Assembly: GCA_014058105.1 (NCBI GenBank) | Contig: JACGCM010000440.1 | Coordinates: 186,001 to 250,000, forward strand | Direction: 5' to 3' | From: Kingdonia uniflora | Lineage: Eukaryota; Streptophyta; Magnoliopsida; Ranunculales; Circaeasteraceae | Length of the DNA: 64,000 nt | Shown: positions 1 to 10,881 of the stretch, one piece after another | Layout of the letters: each line of letters starts with the position of its first letter | How positions within the stretch are numbered: the stretch's first letter is position 1 | The notes under the pieces: generated by a model | Seen by the model: only the letters and a program-made list of their open reading frames with translations | What the model was told of the DNA's origin: nothing | Databases searched by the model: none | Position numbers and translations under genes: made by a program

Positions 1-110
1 ACGTTTCATAAGTAATCTTGGTGCATTGAAAAGATTTTTAATACTTAATTATTTATTAGCATAACTATTACAACTTTGTGGGTTTTCACTTTAGACCACA
101 TTTCTTAAAT
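1..110. other. Unassigned flank
   Basis: AT-rich sequence to the left of the first solo LTR. I see no open reading frame, RNA gene or repeat in it. Confidence 0.6.
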
Positions 111-938
111 ATGTGTGATGAGAATCGAGGTTGCTAATCTCTCTTCTACGACAAGAATAATACGCAGAATATGCCAATCAATCAAACTAAGAAACACAAA
201 ACAATAAAGAACACAAGGTTTCCTAGAAGAGGGAAGTGGAATACCCTTTCGGATAAAAATGACTCCCCGACCAATTCACTAAGATGATTAAACAGGTTAC
301 AACGATCTCTCCAAGCTTCTCAAGCTTTAATGGAGTCTATCAAATTCTAGGTCTAGAATTAAACTCGCATATGAAAGATAGATAAACTAACTAACCTAAG
401 TCCTCTTTATATACTAGAGGACTAAATACAAGTGGAACGAATCTCAAGGCAAAACTTAACGTCTTGGAAGAACTTACAAAGGCAACCTGGCAAAACTCGT
501 TCGAACGAAGCACAAAGTCGATCGAACGACTTTAGCGATTAGAGGTTCCAACCCTAGAAAGTATACAGGTCGTTCGAACAAAATCCAATCTCGTTCAAAC
601 GACATCTTCAGTCTTTAACTCCAAAATGTAAAATCAAACAATCTCGTTCGAACGAGCTCCATTCTTGTTAGAAGGACTTCGACCTACTTTGAGTTCATCT
701 TTAGCAATTCGAACAGAACCAGATCGAGTCTTTAGGTAACATAAGCAGTTTGATCTTCATGCAACTTAACCAGCTCAAATCTTTAGGTAACTTAACCAGC
801 TTGAACTTCTGTCGATCATAACCAGTTCGAATCTGAACATTAAAAATATCATTTTCAATCCGGCTTCAATTCTTGAATTGAAATCATTCGAACTAAAATG
901 ACCTCGAACATAATTTGAGTTCATATCTTAACAATGTG
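111..938 (-). mobile_element. Solo LTR, Copia-1 family, with ATGTG duplication
   Basis: The body runs 116-933 and is bracketed by a perfect 5-bp duplication ATGTG (111-115 and 934-938). Read on the minus strand it aligns end to end with the LTRs of Copia-1 (25471-26151 and 52929-53609). Shared blocks include the one around AAGCTTCTCAAGCTTTAATG, the CCTAGAATT block and the terminal TGAACTC region. No internal retrotransposon sequence is present, so this is a solo LTR left by LTR-LTR recombination. It is 818 bp against 681 bp for the intact LTRs; the extra length lies in the middle, which is rich in TTCGAAC and TCGTTCGAACGA motifs. Confidence 0.85.
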
Positions 939-1769
939 TGCTACTTAGCGATCAATCTGTAGAAGATGACTGCATAATATGATAAAGTTCTACTTTTTTT
1001 CGTAAATTGGTTACAGCCAAGTCAATCATAGAGAGGTTTAACTCTTACAAACTAATCCAAAGCAATTGATAGATTATACGAAAATCTCCAAATAATAACA
1101 AAAATATACGTTATTCAAAGACAATTAAGTAATTTTAATCATTAGGAACCAATTAAGCCTCACAATACAAATAACTACAAAAGGTCTTAGGTACCCACCA
1201 AATACCATAAAGAAAAAAAAATTTGGGTTACCTATAGCGGAGACTTGCAAGCTATCATTTAAGAGACTCAAGACTCCAATCAAATATCTTTAGACTTGCA
1301 ATAGATACCTCTTACAAATCATTTTCTATCTCTTCTTCTCCTCTCTATAATTGAAAATCTAAACTAATAATTATGTTCAATATACTGATAAAAATCATTG
1401 GCAAGGTAAGGATTAAAAATAAAGAAATAACTAAATTGACAATATAATAAAATAAGAAGACAAAATTAGAGTATCCAAGAACAACTGACTAAATAAATTC
1501 AATTGAAGTTACATATCTTATATTTGCAGAATCTGTAATAAATTGACATTGGTTATTGAAAATTGACAATTGCGGCAACCCGTTGGAGGATTACATTTAA
1601 TGCGATTGAGACCAAAAGAAAAGCATAATTGATGCATGATGAGTTCAAAGATAGCAACAACTTGAATCATAAGAAGATACTCTAAATCACCAGAAAAGAG
1701 TAGAAGAAGATTAACACTACAATACGCAATCATCACATCATAAAAATTCTTTAATCTATGTGTAAAGGA
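939..1769. other. AT-rich non-coding, possible Helitron body
   Basis: No convincing coding region. It lies on the body side of a Helitron 5' end at about 1950 (minus strand), so it may be the interior of a truncated Helitron. I found no terminal hairpin with CTRR that would mark a 3' end. Confidence 0.35.
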
Positions 1770-1950
1770 GTCGCAACCCATAGGATACGTATTGTTTCAT
1801 AGATGCGCTACTTCCGCCAAAAACATGTTTACGTGGCGAAATATTATGCATAGAGAGAAGCGTACGTGGCGAGATTTCATAAAGTAACAGAAGGTGACGT
1901 GGCAGTACCACAACCAATTCTATAGATGAGTAAGATGGATTATATAGAGA
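1770..1950 (-). mobile_element. Helitron 5'-terminal copy A
   Basis: On the minus strand this begins TCTATATAATCC and continues through the CCAATT and GCCACGTCA blocks shared with the 5' end of the complete Helitron at 9484 and with the copy at 3858. The order is kept: AT-rich TC start, TTCTATAGAATTGG-like block, CTGCCACGTCA, then GGGTTGCGAC. A second candidate start (ATTATATAGAGATC) lies at about 2036. The 3' end was not found, so this copy is probably truncated or continues into 939-1769. Confidence 0.5.
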
Positions 1951-2964
1951 TCTAAACCCTAAAGAGAATAACGTATTCCATATTTGTATATTCTAGAAAA
2001 ATGCCCTACAACACGGATGAATTATTATATAGAGATCGGATATATCTAATTGTAGCCTCAAAAGTAATAGAGAATATCTAAGCTTATCAAATTAGAGTTG
2101 ATACTAATTACTAAAATAAAATAATGAATCAAAAGTGAGCCTTTAGTTCTTTGAACAAAATCTCAAAATAAATAACTCAAATCCCCAATTATATCTTGGA
2201 CAATAATTCCTACAGACAAAAAAGAGGAAAACATAATTTTGAATTATATACAAACATAAATAACCCAGAGTTAAACAAAGATTTAACTATGGCACCAATA
2301 TGCAAGAGAGAAAGAGAGAGACTACCATAGTACACCAGCAACAACTAAATATAGAATGTGATTATAAATTTCGAGACATAGAGGATTGAATTCAAAAACA
2401 GAGATATATTAGCATTTGTTATAGAGTTCCATCATACAACCCAATTTTTCCTAATGTAAAATGAACAATGAATTATACACTTACACGGTCAAATGTAAAT
2501 TGTATACTATGTTATTCACATCAAAAATACATCAACACCAAGAATTCGATTTTTTTTTCTTCGCATAACCAAAAATGAAAGATGAATGGAAACATATACA
2601 AAAAATAAATTCAGACAAACCTGTAATCCTTGTAGTGATTAAATGAATCATCAGCCAAAAGATGTGTTGTCATAAGCACCTATGGCCAAGAGCAAAACGA
2701 AGTAAACCAAGGGATCAAATAAATCTTTTTAACTCTCTAGAATATTTTGTTCACGTCGAGTTCCACCACTCTTATATCAGTGTCTCTGGGAAAGCCATCT
2801 TCATCATCATCCATAACTCCTTGATTCAAATAGTTCAAAACCATTGCATCAGACAGAGGGTAAAGTTTGATTATCTCCATTGAGATTCTAATGTAGGGTC
2901 TTTAAATGATTAAGCCCAAAGGCTTGGATGATTTTAATCTCATTAGGTTTAATTTTCTTTCTAG
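1951..2964. other. AT-rich non-coding, nothing recognised
   Basis: Short open frames here have no recognisable domain and no codon structure. A GAGAGAAAGAGAGAGA microsatellite lies at about 2303. It may belong to the body of Helitron copy B, whose 5' end is at about 3858. Confidence 0.4.
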
Positions 2965-3200
2965 TTTTATTTGTTTCTAAATTAAGCTTATGTCCAAATA
3001 ATATGATCCTTCTAATATGGGAATCCTCTAGCTCTATATTTTATTTGTTTCTAGATTAAGCTTATGTCTAAATAATAGGATCCTTCTAATATATGAATCC
3101 TCTAGCTCTATTATAAATAGGCATGTAATAGTTGAGATGCATTCAACCAAGATCAATACAATTTCTCTCTTTATTATTTATTCCTTGCAATCTCTTTTAT
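2965..3200 (+). repeat. 74-bp tandem duplication followed by a TATA box
   Basis: A block starting TTTTATTTGTTTCTA is repeated at 2965 and 3039 (period 74) and ends at about 3112 in CTCTAGCTCTATT. A TATA box (ATTATAAATAGG, about 3110) and a pyrimidine-rich leader follow. This layout resembles the U3/R part of an LTR or a gene promoter, but I could not find matching element ends or a target duplication. The identity stays open. Confidence 0.45.
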
Positions 3201-3659
3201 TTTCACGATTCAAATCGATTCTGCTACGTGTTCTCTATTAGATTCGCGGTGTGAGATTTTTGCATTCAGTAGTGAGGGAGAAACCAGGGAAACCAAAATT
3301 GATAGGGGATTGATTAATTGCGACAATGACCATTGAAATTGTTTTTTTTAAATGAGTTTCATTTGGGGTTTGGTTTAAGTACAAACATTGGCTAATTATC
3401 AAATCAAAGCAATCAAACTCTGACTTCAACCTATTCCGCACACAAAAAAAAAACCAAATTATCATAATCAATCTTCTGAAACCTAGAGATTTCAAATGCA
3501 AACTAAGAGAGAGAGAGAGAAGAGAGATGCACCCATATGAGTTTCATCTTGACTATCTGCAATGAAAAGAGAGGGAGAGGGAAGTATATACATATGGGTT
3601 TAATTCGTTTCATGGCGGGAGAAATGTTGGTCGAGAGTTAGAGAGAAGAGTTGTGAAGA
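3201..3659. other. Non-coding, Helitron B body
   Basis: No supported gene. GA-rich microsatellites lie at about 3507-3520 and 3567-3580. The position suggests it is the 5' part of Helitron copy B (minus strand). Confidence 0.35.
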
Positions 3660-3858
3660 ACTATTGTTAAAGAACTTTAAGGAAGTCGCAACCAACAGGC
3701 TTCGTACTATTTAGTAGATTTTTCTACTACCCAAACGTGCTTGCATGGCCAATTATTATGAGAAAAGAAATGCTTACATGGCAACACCTCATTTACTCAA
3801 AAAGCTGACATGGTGGTCCCACAATTGATTTTACAAATGCGTCTCCAATTATATATTT
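3660..3858 (-). mobile_element. Helitron 5'-terminal copy B
   Basis: It contains the same ordered blocks as copies A and C: GTTGCGACTT, the TGCCATGTAAG and CATGTCAGC blocks, CAATTGTGGGACC and the AT-rich start near 3855. It abuts the 3' terminus of the complete Helitron (3860), as expected if that element inserted at the AT-rich 5' tip of this one. Its own 3' end is not identified. Confidence 0.5.
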
Positions 3859-3859
3859 A

Positions 3860-6800
3860 CTAGTAGCAATCAGCCCGTGCTCGCACGGGCACAATTGGTT
3901 TTATGAAACATATGTAATGATTCCTACCCAACAAATTTAACTTTTGGATTCATAAAATAAAACTTGTGAGACATAATCTTATATTTAAGCCAATTGAGAA
4001 TTTAATAGTAAAATCCCATTTGAGGTGACAGGTGACGTTTATTGTTTAAAACAGAGGGAAATCCAAAAGTGTCTTACCAAGGAACTCTTGAGAATATCCA
4101 TGTCGCTAACCACAATCAGAACCGAGTTGCAAGTTGTCATATCATCATCAAATGAATATTTGCATTTATATCTTAATTTATGTCTACATTGTTAACCTCA
4201 ATAAAAACAGAGCACCAAATCATCATGTCAGCATTATTGATGTGAAAAACTTCAGACGTACACCCAGAATGTTCTTTTAGTATTTATTATGCTGCAGATT
4301 TATTTAGATTACTGAAGTTTTACATAGATGGAGTTCTACATGGAATATCTGAATGATTCACAAAAAATAAAAATAATAACAAAAAAAAACTTTCATCAAA
4401 ACCTATCTAATAACATATGAATACTTGTCATGTTGATTATCTGCCTAATTTTATATTAGTTGCAACACAAAAAAGAATACCATAACCTTAAGGCACTATC
4501 AAGCCCCGAAAGAATATTTTATGTTATGAACGACTCACGGTGAAACTTAAGACAAACAAATCTTTATTAAGTATTGCCACTTCTTCACGTCCCATGTTGT
4601 CATGCATTAGTCGCAACAAATATGATTTTTTGAATGCTCATGCATTAGTATTTAGAAAAGAATCTACAGCTTTATTGGATTTAACATGCATTCAAACATG
4701 GTGATAGAAGCCTCCACACCACCTTAAGAGATATTATACTTTGAAGGATTTGGGTCTAAAGTTCTTTACAAAAATATTTACACATACTTTTCAATTTACA
4801 TAAATAAATTTGATATGATTACATAATCTTGGTGGCTTTGAACCACCATCTCTTGCAATATTAGTTGCAAGCGCTCTACCATTTGAGCTAAAGATCTTAT
4901 AGGTCTTTTACCTCAATTTCATACATGATACTGTAGAAATGTTTCCTGGGAATATTAGAGAGATAATGAGTTAAAGAAGAATTGTGGAAACCTGGTTGAT
5001 TTTGAAAAGCATTTGGCTTCATGATCTATATCCATATACCACCCAAAAATCCTGCCATGATCGCCGCCACAATGGCTATTATTGGTAAAACAATGAACTG
5101 ATAGAGAACAGATTCCCCAAGAATAGGTAGGCCATCTAATTGATTTAGAGCATATGAAGGTGACAAAAAGATGATGGTGTGATCCATATGTATCACAACA
5201 TAAATAAAAATATGCACTAAGTTAACAAATGGGGATGCTTACCAAAAGCGAATATGATCCTCATAAGCTATGTGTGGAGAGAAAAAAACAATCAAATCTT
5301 TCTTAACTATATTAGAATCTGTGAGTAATACTTTGGTAATTTATTCTAGCAGCAACATCCATGAATGCTAAATCAAGTTCTACTCTTGGATAGGTAAATG
5401 TTAAAATATTTTGGTCCGCACAACATAAAAGAAAGATGCTTTGAAACATAACTTAAGTGATAGATAACGGGTTGCAAAAAAAAAAAAAAAAAGTGATAGA
5501 TAATGGTGGGTTATTTTGTAAAATACACAATACAAACTTTGTGGGCTTGAAAAAATAAGCATATTTATAAAACTAATGATAAGTTTAAAAATTTTAAAAC
5601 ACCAACAAAATAAAATAAATACGTGATAAAAGAAGTGGATATATTTAAGTTAAAGCGCATCCGATAATGGAAAAGTCAAGGCAAGGTTGAAAGGAGTTTG
5701 TGCCTGCATCATACTCTTTGTGTGGCTTAACTTCTGAAACATCAATGTCATTGGCCAATACAATTGTAAATGTAGTAGCATATTGAAGATGAACATGCCA
5801 AAGCTTCCACAAAATTTGGTCAATTAAGAGCATTATTGTTGCTCAGGCCAATTACTAAGGCTTGTGCCTCCCACAGCTCAATCAATTTTAGATAATAATT
5901 TATCTTATAGGAATATTAAAATTTTATTCAGGAAATCAGGGTTCTGAAGCATGCATCGACTCCCATAAATGATACGAAAGGTATTTTGATGACATATTCC
6001 AAAATAGTTACCAACAGGACCCTAAAACAATAAACAAAATGAGTCCTCTTTATATGAATGTCAAGTGTTTAGATTTCAACCTCTGGAAGAAACACCCCCT
6101 AGATTCCTAAAAGTGTTTCTCAATTTAGAATGATGAAAATTGTTGAAAATCCCAGTGGTCCCAAGTGTGTTTTCCTCATAAATTAACAAAACTCGAAACA
6201 AATAAGCATGGTTAATATATGAAGTTAAGCAAGGATCAAAATCCTATAACCTGGATAGTATTGATCTAGTCATATACACATATATACTTTTCTCGCATAC
6301 GTATCGAGAGATGCCACTGATTACAATGACTAACACTTGTGTCATGATCTCAACATATTAATGTGACGACTGGAATGAAGAGGCTCTTGGGTGATCTACT
6401 AAATCATTTTTGTCACATGTTTGTTACTTCAATAGTTGCTGCAAATATTGAAACGACTGGCCTACCAAATAAATATTAAATAATAGTAGTAATATTCAAT
6501 AAATCATAACTTGACATAGCCATATTCATCATTTAATTCAGTAAAATCTTGAGACACCACGATAAATTTTTCATATCAAATAATGTCATTATATTAACAT
6601 TATAATGGAAATGGATTTTTAGTTTTATTTTTCTAAGCATCGTTTCGTACAACAGCGTTTGCTGAAACTCGTGTGGAGACTCATGAAATTATTAAGGATT
6701 ATGTCCCTGCGGCGCCTTAAACAAACTAATACCACCAAATACTAAAATTGGGACAAAAAATAAACCCTAAAATTACCTATAAAAGCAAATGGTAGCATAA

Positions 6801-9484
6801 TAATATAGATGGTACTTCATTTTACATGGTGTACATTATTTGTATGATTTCTTCAACTGCATCCCTGTGGTTACAGTAATTATAGCTTATAGTTCTGATA
6901 TTAATCTCTGAAATTTTATCCTCTCTCTTGTTGTCCACTGTAATAAAGAGAAACAACACATAAACTAAGATTGATAATAAAAAAATAAAAACAAATAGAA
7001 GAAAGAAAACATAAAAGAAAAAAAAGGTAGAGATAGGTGTGCAAGTGAGATTATTTTTTCATAATAGTTCTCCAAAAATAAAGAAGCAAAGCACATCATA
7101 AACCTCAAGTTCAACCACTATAGTAGATTGAAAAGAGAAGAGAAGAAAATGCACGGATTTAAGATTATTGATGTTGGATTAAGAACTTGATATTCCATGT
7201 TTAATGAAAGTATTGTTCGTATTTAATATTCTAGTGTGTTTATATTTTACTGGATCATATCCTATTTAGAAGTGATGCCTCTCACTGGAAAGTGAAGGAT
7301 ACCTTGAGAAGTTAATTTTTACAAACACGTACTCTTAGTGATTTTGCCTATCACTAAATTAGAAATGTAGAATGCATGTTAATAGGGTAGCTGGTAGGAT
7401 ATTTCTTGAATGAAAATATACCTTAACATCAATATATCAATTTAACATACAAACTTAAGATTTTAAATACCAAAGTCAAGCAAAGAAACATCGTAGATGG
7501 AAAAAATAGCATTAGTGTTGGATGTGTCACCAAATAATGAAAAATAAAAAAATCATTGATTTAAGATTGTAACATAACACACAAACACTCGAAGAACTAA
7601 ACTACATTATATCGAAGCTACCAACCTCTATCTAGATTTAATAATTTGTACATATGCCAGAAGTATGTATGTAGTAATTGGGTGTTAAGGTTATATGACT
7701 AAGGGTTAGAATCAACAATTCCCAATGGTGTCAAAGAAATTTATCCTCCTAACCCGAAAGAGTCATTACTATATCACATCAAAACACAGTAAAAGTATGC
7801 ATCAACACCTTTTCATACATATGCTACTCCCAAAAAACAATAAGCAATTAATCATGCACAACCATCATAACAACCTCAATAATCATGTACAACTATTTAT
7901 ATGATTGTTGACTTCCACCATGAAATTTTTGCTCTTAGTCATATGCCAATCCCGTGAAAATACAAACCACAACATGTGATGTACTAATAAGCCCTATAAA
8001 AAGTGTACAAAAAGAAATCGAAGTCTCTGATAAAATAAAAGATTTTTGGGCTATCTGAATTTTCTTTTTACCTTCGTAAAATTTCACATGAGTATCAATC
8101 AAATCCATCAACTCATTGTAGTCCAACATCACAGATTATATAGGAGATTCCGTCTTATTCCCTGCAATGGGAAGCAAAAAAAAAACTCAACACGGAAGGA
8201 TTTCAATTAGTAAATAATAACCACATTACTATTTATCTACTCAATAAATACTAAGTACTAACCATTATTAATTTCATACAATAATAACCATTTGTTGAAG
8301 GGTCAGTGTGATTTTATCAATCCATTTTCCCGTACATTCAGAAAATGAGTAACTGTATAACTAACTGAGTTATTAACTTATCGTTCTTGGGAAAAAATAG
8401 GTTTGGAGGAAGGTCAGTCAACATCAAAGAAAATGAGAAGTTTCAAAAAAACGGAAACATTATCAGTACTTGGATGTTGCAGATAAAGTATATTGTATGT
8501 ATTAAACATAAGTTTAATCAGTTACCCCATGCATTATGATATGATGTAGTTCGTAGTGGTAATGATGATTCCTCTTTGAGATAATATTTGTCTCAGAAAT
8601 CTAGATTATCTTGAACTATTCACGGAGCAAACATGAGTAGTAGAGTTCAATCGTTTTTTTTTATCTTTGTAAGATGTTGATTATGATTTGTGTGGTTGAG
8701 ACATACAACTATAACATCACAAATAATTGAGAATCATGATATTTTCATAAAACATAAAACATAAAACATAAAACATTATAACAATTACTATAGAAAGATG
8801 TAAGATTAAAGCATGTATTTGATCCAAAACTGAAATTATCTTCAATGGGTCAGAACATAACGAAGTATTTTTTGACCAGTAGAAGTAGTATTTACGTTGT
8901 GAAACTAATGGCAAATATACCAATTCAATAAAATATACCAATCTCATGATTAAGAATCTCAATCTGCTATTACTATTGGCATAATCACTACAGTAAAATA
9001 CAGTTGCATAGTGTAAGCAATTACCAGATAAAAGGTAAATCACAAATCAAAGAGAGAGAGAGTAAACCTATTGTGCAATTTGTGCTTAATCGAAGCTTTC
9101 TTCGTCTTCTTCTCCTTCAACTTTCAGATTGCATAGGAGTGAAAGAGAGAGAAGTTTACTGCAATTTGCGATTATAGAGAACAAAAGAGATGAGACTGAA
9201 CTAGAAGTCTTTGTTGAAGGGATATAAACAAATGTTTCTAAAGAGATGCGAGAAAAGATTCGGGGGACAAAGAATAATTGATCATTGTGTGAAATAACTG
9301 AAGAAGGGTCGCAACTCTTGGATAAAAAACTTTTATGAAATCGTTTGAAAACATAATACGTGTCTTCGTATAATTGCAACAGAAAAAGCTGATGTGGCAT
9401 TCCTGCAATCAACATAAAAACTGACGTGGCAGCACCTCAATTGATTTTATAGAAGCGTGAAGAATTATATTGTTATTATATAGA
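3860..9484 (-). mobile_element. Complete non-autonomous Helitron C
   Basis: The 5' end on the minus strand is A|TCTATATAATAAC at 9484. The 3' end is CTAG at 3863-3860 followed by host T. An 8-bp perfect hairpin (GCCCGTGC / GCACGGGC, 3873-3890) lies about 10 bases before the CTAG. TC start, subterminal hairpin, CTRR end, A/T insertion site and lack of a target duplication are the Helitron hallmarks. Length is 5,625 bp. I see no Rep/helicase coding sequence, so it cannot move alone. Its interior holds a tRNA-like sequence (4823-4897), a minus-strand reading frame at 5026-5217 with a strongly hydrophobic C-terminal half, and another at 5645-5833. I recognise neither; they could be captured exons. 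The right end lies about 120 bp upstream of the carrier TATA box at 9605. Confidence 0.65.
4823..4897 (-). tRNA. tRNA-like sequence or tRNA pseudogene
   Basis: On the minus strand the sequence folds as a cloverleaf: acceptor AGATCTT with AAGATTA (about 6 of 7 paired), D arm GCTC/GAGC with the A-box-like TAGCTCAAATGG, an anticodon arm CTTGC/GCAAG, and a T arm GGTGG/CCACC with loop TTCAAAG (B-box-like). The anticodon loop is 10 nt instead of 7, so no anticodon can be assigned. The B box reads GGTTCAAAGCC rather than GGTTCRANNCC. It sits inside a Helitron and is probably an inactive relic. Confidence 0.4.
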
Positions 9485-9604
9485 TTATTGTTAGGTTTAG
9501 GTAGGTCAAAACTCCATAAAACAAATAGCAATTGTGGGGCAACATGTCAATCAAAGGACTTGTTATTGGCCTCTACGTGTACTTGTAGCAAAATGTTTTT
9601 CAAC

Positions 9605-9612
9605 TATAAAAA
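9605..9612 (+). promoter_or_regulatory. TATA box of the carrier gene
   Basis: TATAAAAA lies 79 bp before the ATG at 9691, which leaves a leader of about 50 nt if transcription starts 25-30 bp downstream. The leader is A/T-rich with TTCTTT pyrimidine runs, typical of plant 5'UTRs. The Helitron end at 9484 puts foreign sequence within about 120 bp of it. Confidence 0.6.
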
Positions 9613-9690
9613 GTTGCCGCTTCTTTGATTCTTTCTGAAACCCTTAAAAGAAAAATCTTCTAAAATTACATTTTTTTTGGCGGGAAATCA

Positions 9691-9752
9691 ATGGAGGTTG
9701 ATGCTGGAACTTCAGGGTTGTCTCAATCAGAAACTGACATCAATTGGGGGAG
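9691..9752 (+). pseudogene. Mitochondrial carrier (SLC25A44-like), exon 1
   Basis: The ATG at 9691 opens a 20-codon exon, MEVDAGTSGLSQSETDINWG, ending GGG AG and followed by the donor GTAAAT at 9753. Plant SLC25A44-like carriers start with a short variable leader and then an INW-x-x-LDK-x-(R/K)-F motif at the first transmembrane helix. Here INWG(R) is in exon 1, and KTRFHVLGA is in exon 2 at 53801. The split Arg codon (AG|G) makes the two segments join in phase, which is the main reason for assigning this exon. A longer overlapping frame starting at 9677 is out of phase with the carrier and is a shadow. This exon shows no damage, but downstream exons carry stops, so the gene is called a pseudogene. 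Confidence 0.7.
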
Positions 9753-10389
9753 GTAAATTTTCTTGCTCTTTAAGTGTGTTGTTGTTTTCCCTTCTGTTGT
9801 GTTTGATTTTTATGTATTTGAGGAGTTTTCCAATAAATTGGGAATTTTGGAAAAATGGGTTTAGTTTTATTTTTGGCACCCCATAGACCATGAATATCAA
9901 AACGGGGCAATATGTGCCAAGTGGTCAGCACCTGGCTCTATTGTTTCTCGAAAAAACATGGATGATGGAGAAGTGGTCTAGCTTCAAGATCAAGGCTTTA
10001 ATAGACTGTACTATTGTTTTAAGGCATCAACAGGGGGAGTGTCTTGCCATTTTTTATGTAGTCAACAATTTGATTTCATAGTGGTCTGGCTGCATACACA
10101 TACAGAATCAGTAGCCACGTACGCACTTTGTAGCCATAGGATACTCACTTCAAGCCATACTCAGCTGCAATGGAGGGTAATAATACAAGGATCAGATATG
10201 TCAGTGAATTAAGGTGATACAGTAACCTCTGGAATTTCTTATAAATCTCCTGTACCCACTTCTGTTACTTTTGTTATAGCTATCACTTCCTAGATCGACA
10301 ATGCCATCAATTGGAGCTACAAATATCTCTAGAGCTGGGGTAGTCTTCACTCTTCAGTTGAATTGATTTTGTCTTATATCCTCATCTGT
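9753..10389. other. Start of intron 1, little recognisable
   Basis: T-rich intron sequence to about 9880, then unrecognised sequence to 10389 that may be the 3' untranslated end of the LINE. No gene supported. Confidence 0.4.
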
Positions 10390-10480
10390 GTATCAAGAAG
10401 GAACAGTATTGATGTGCCCCCTCTACATGATACATGATAGATCATAGCACATAAAACAACATACAAGATCTTAGTTTTAA
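10390..10480 (-). mobile_element. LINE 3' end fragment
   Basis: Minus-strand translation gives a stretch ending ...YVVLCAMIYHV, which fits the AxVYHIWxxRN-like tail that follows the zf-RVT domain in plant L1 LINEs. It is separated from the rest of the LINE (13640-13985) only by gypsy-2, whose TTTAA duplication rejoins the two halves in order. Confidence 0.45.
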
Positions 10481-10535
10481 TGATATGATCAAAGTACACA
10501 GAAGCTAATTATAAGACTAACCCTAACACTAACCC

Positions 10536-10576
<41 letters not shown>

Positions 10577-10787
10577 CACTAACCCTAACCCCCTCTTTTA
10601 TAAAGAAATAGTTTCTAAATCCCATGCCTCCTATCTCTCCAATTACAAAGATTCTCCTTTATCTTAAGAGTTCCAAATATAATTATAATTCTAATTAAAA
10701 CATAAATAACGTAAAAATAGAAAGTAAGTTGCATTAGATGGGAAACGACCCAACGTAGTCCGCCTACGACCATCACGAAACCTATCA
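10481..10787 (-). repeat. Gypsy-2 left (3') LTR
   Basis: Pairs with 13298-13634. It contains a 35-base poly-C run (10539-10573) flanked on both sides by CTAACACTAACCCTAACC-like units, where the partner LTR has only CCCCCC followed by TAATACTAACCCTAAC. Confidence 0.85.
10539..10573. repeat. 35-base poly-C tract with CCCTAA-like flanks
   Basis: An uninterrupted run of C, bordered by ACTAACCCTAAC on both sides. It is a slippage expansion within an LTR and not a telomere. The exact length may be unreliable because homopolymers are hard to sequence and assemble. Confidence 0.9.
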
Positions 10788-10881
10788 ACTATCCCCGACT
10801 TAAAAAAATTTGACCTTGAATGTAGGGTGAGGGATATCCTTCCTCCGGATTTGTCATCATAATCTCCACGTCTTCTTCATC

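Noticed and set aside
5026..5217. 63-codon hydrophobic minus-strand frame as a membrane protein gene
   Set aside because: It has a plausible membrane segment but no family match and no gene context; mentioned only in the Helitron entry.
9677..9886. 69-codon frame starting MAGNQWRLM
   Set aside because: Out of phase with the carrier; the ATG at 9691 with donor at 9753 fits the SLC25 N-terminus.
10510..10600. CCCTAA-like units suggesting an interstitial telomere
   Set aside because: The units are CCCTAAC/ACTAACC and not the plant TTTAGGG repeat, and they lie inside a TSD-bracketed LTR whose partner has a shorter version.
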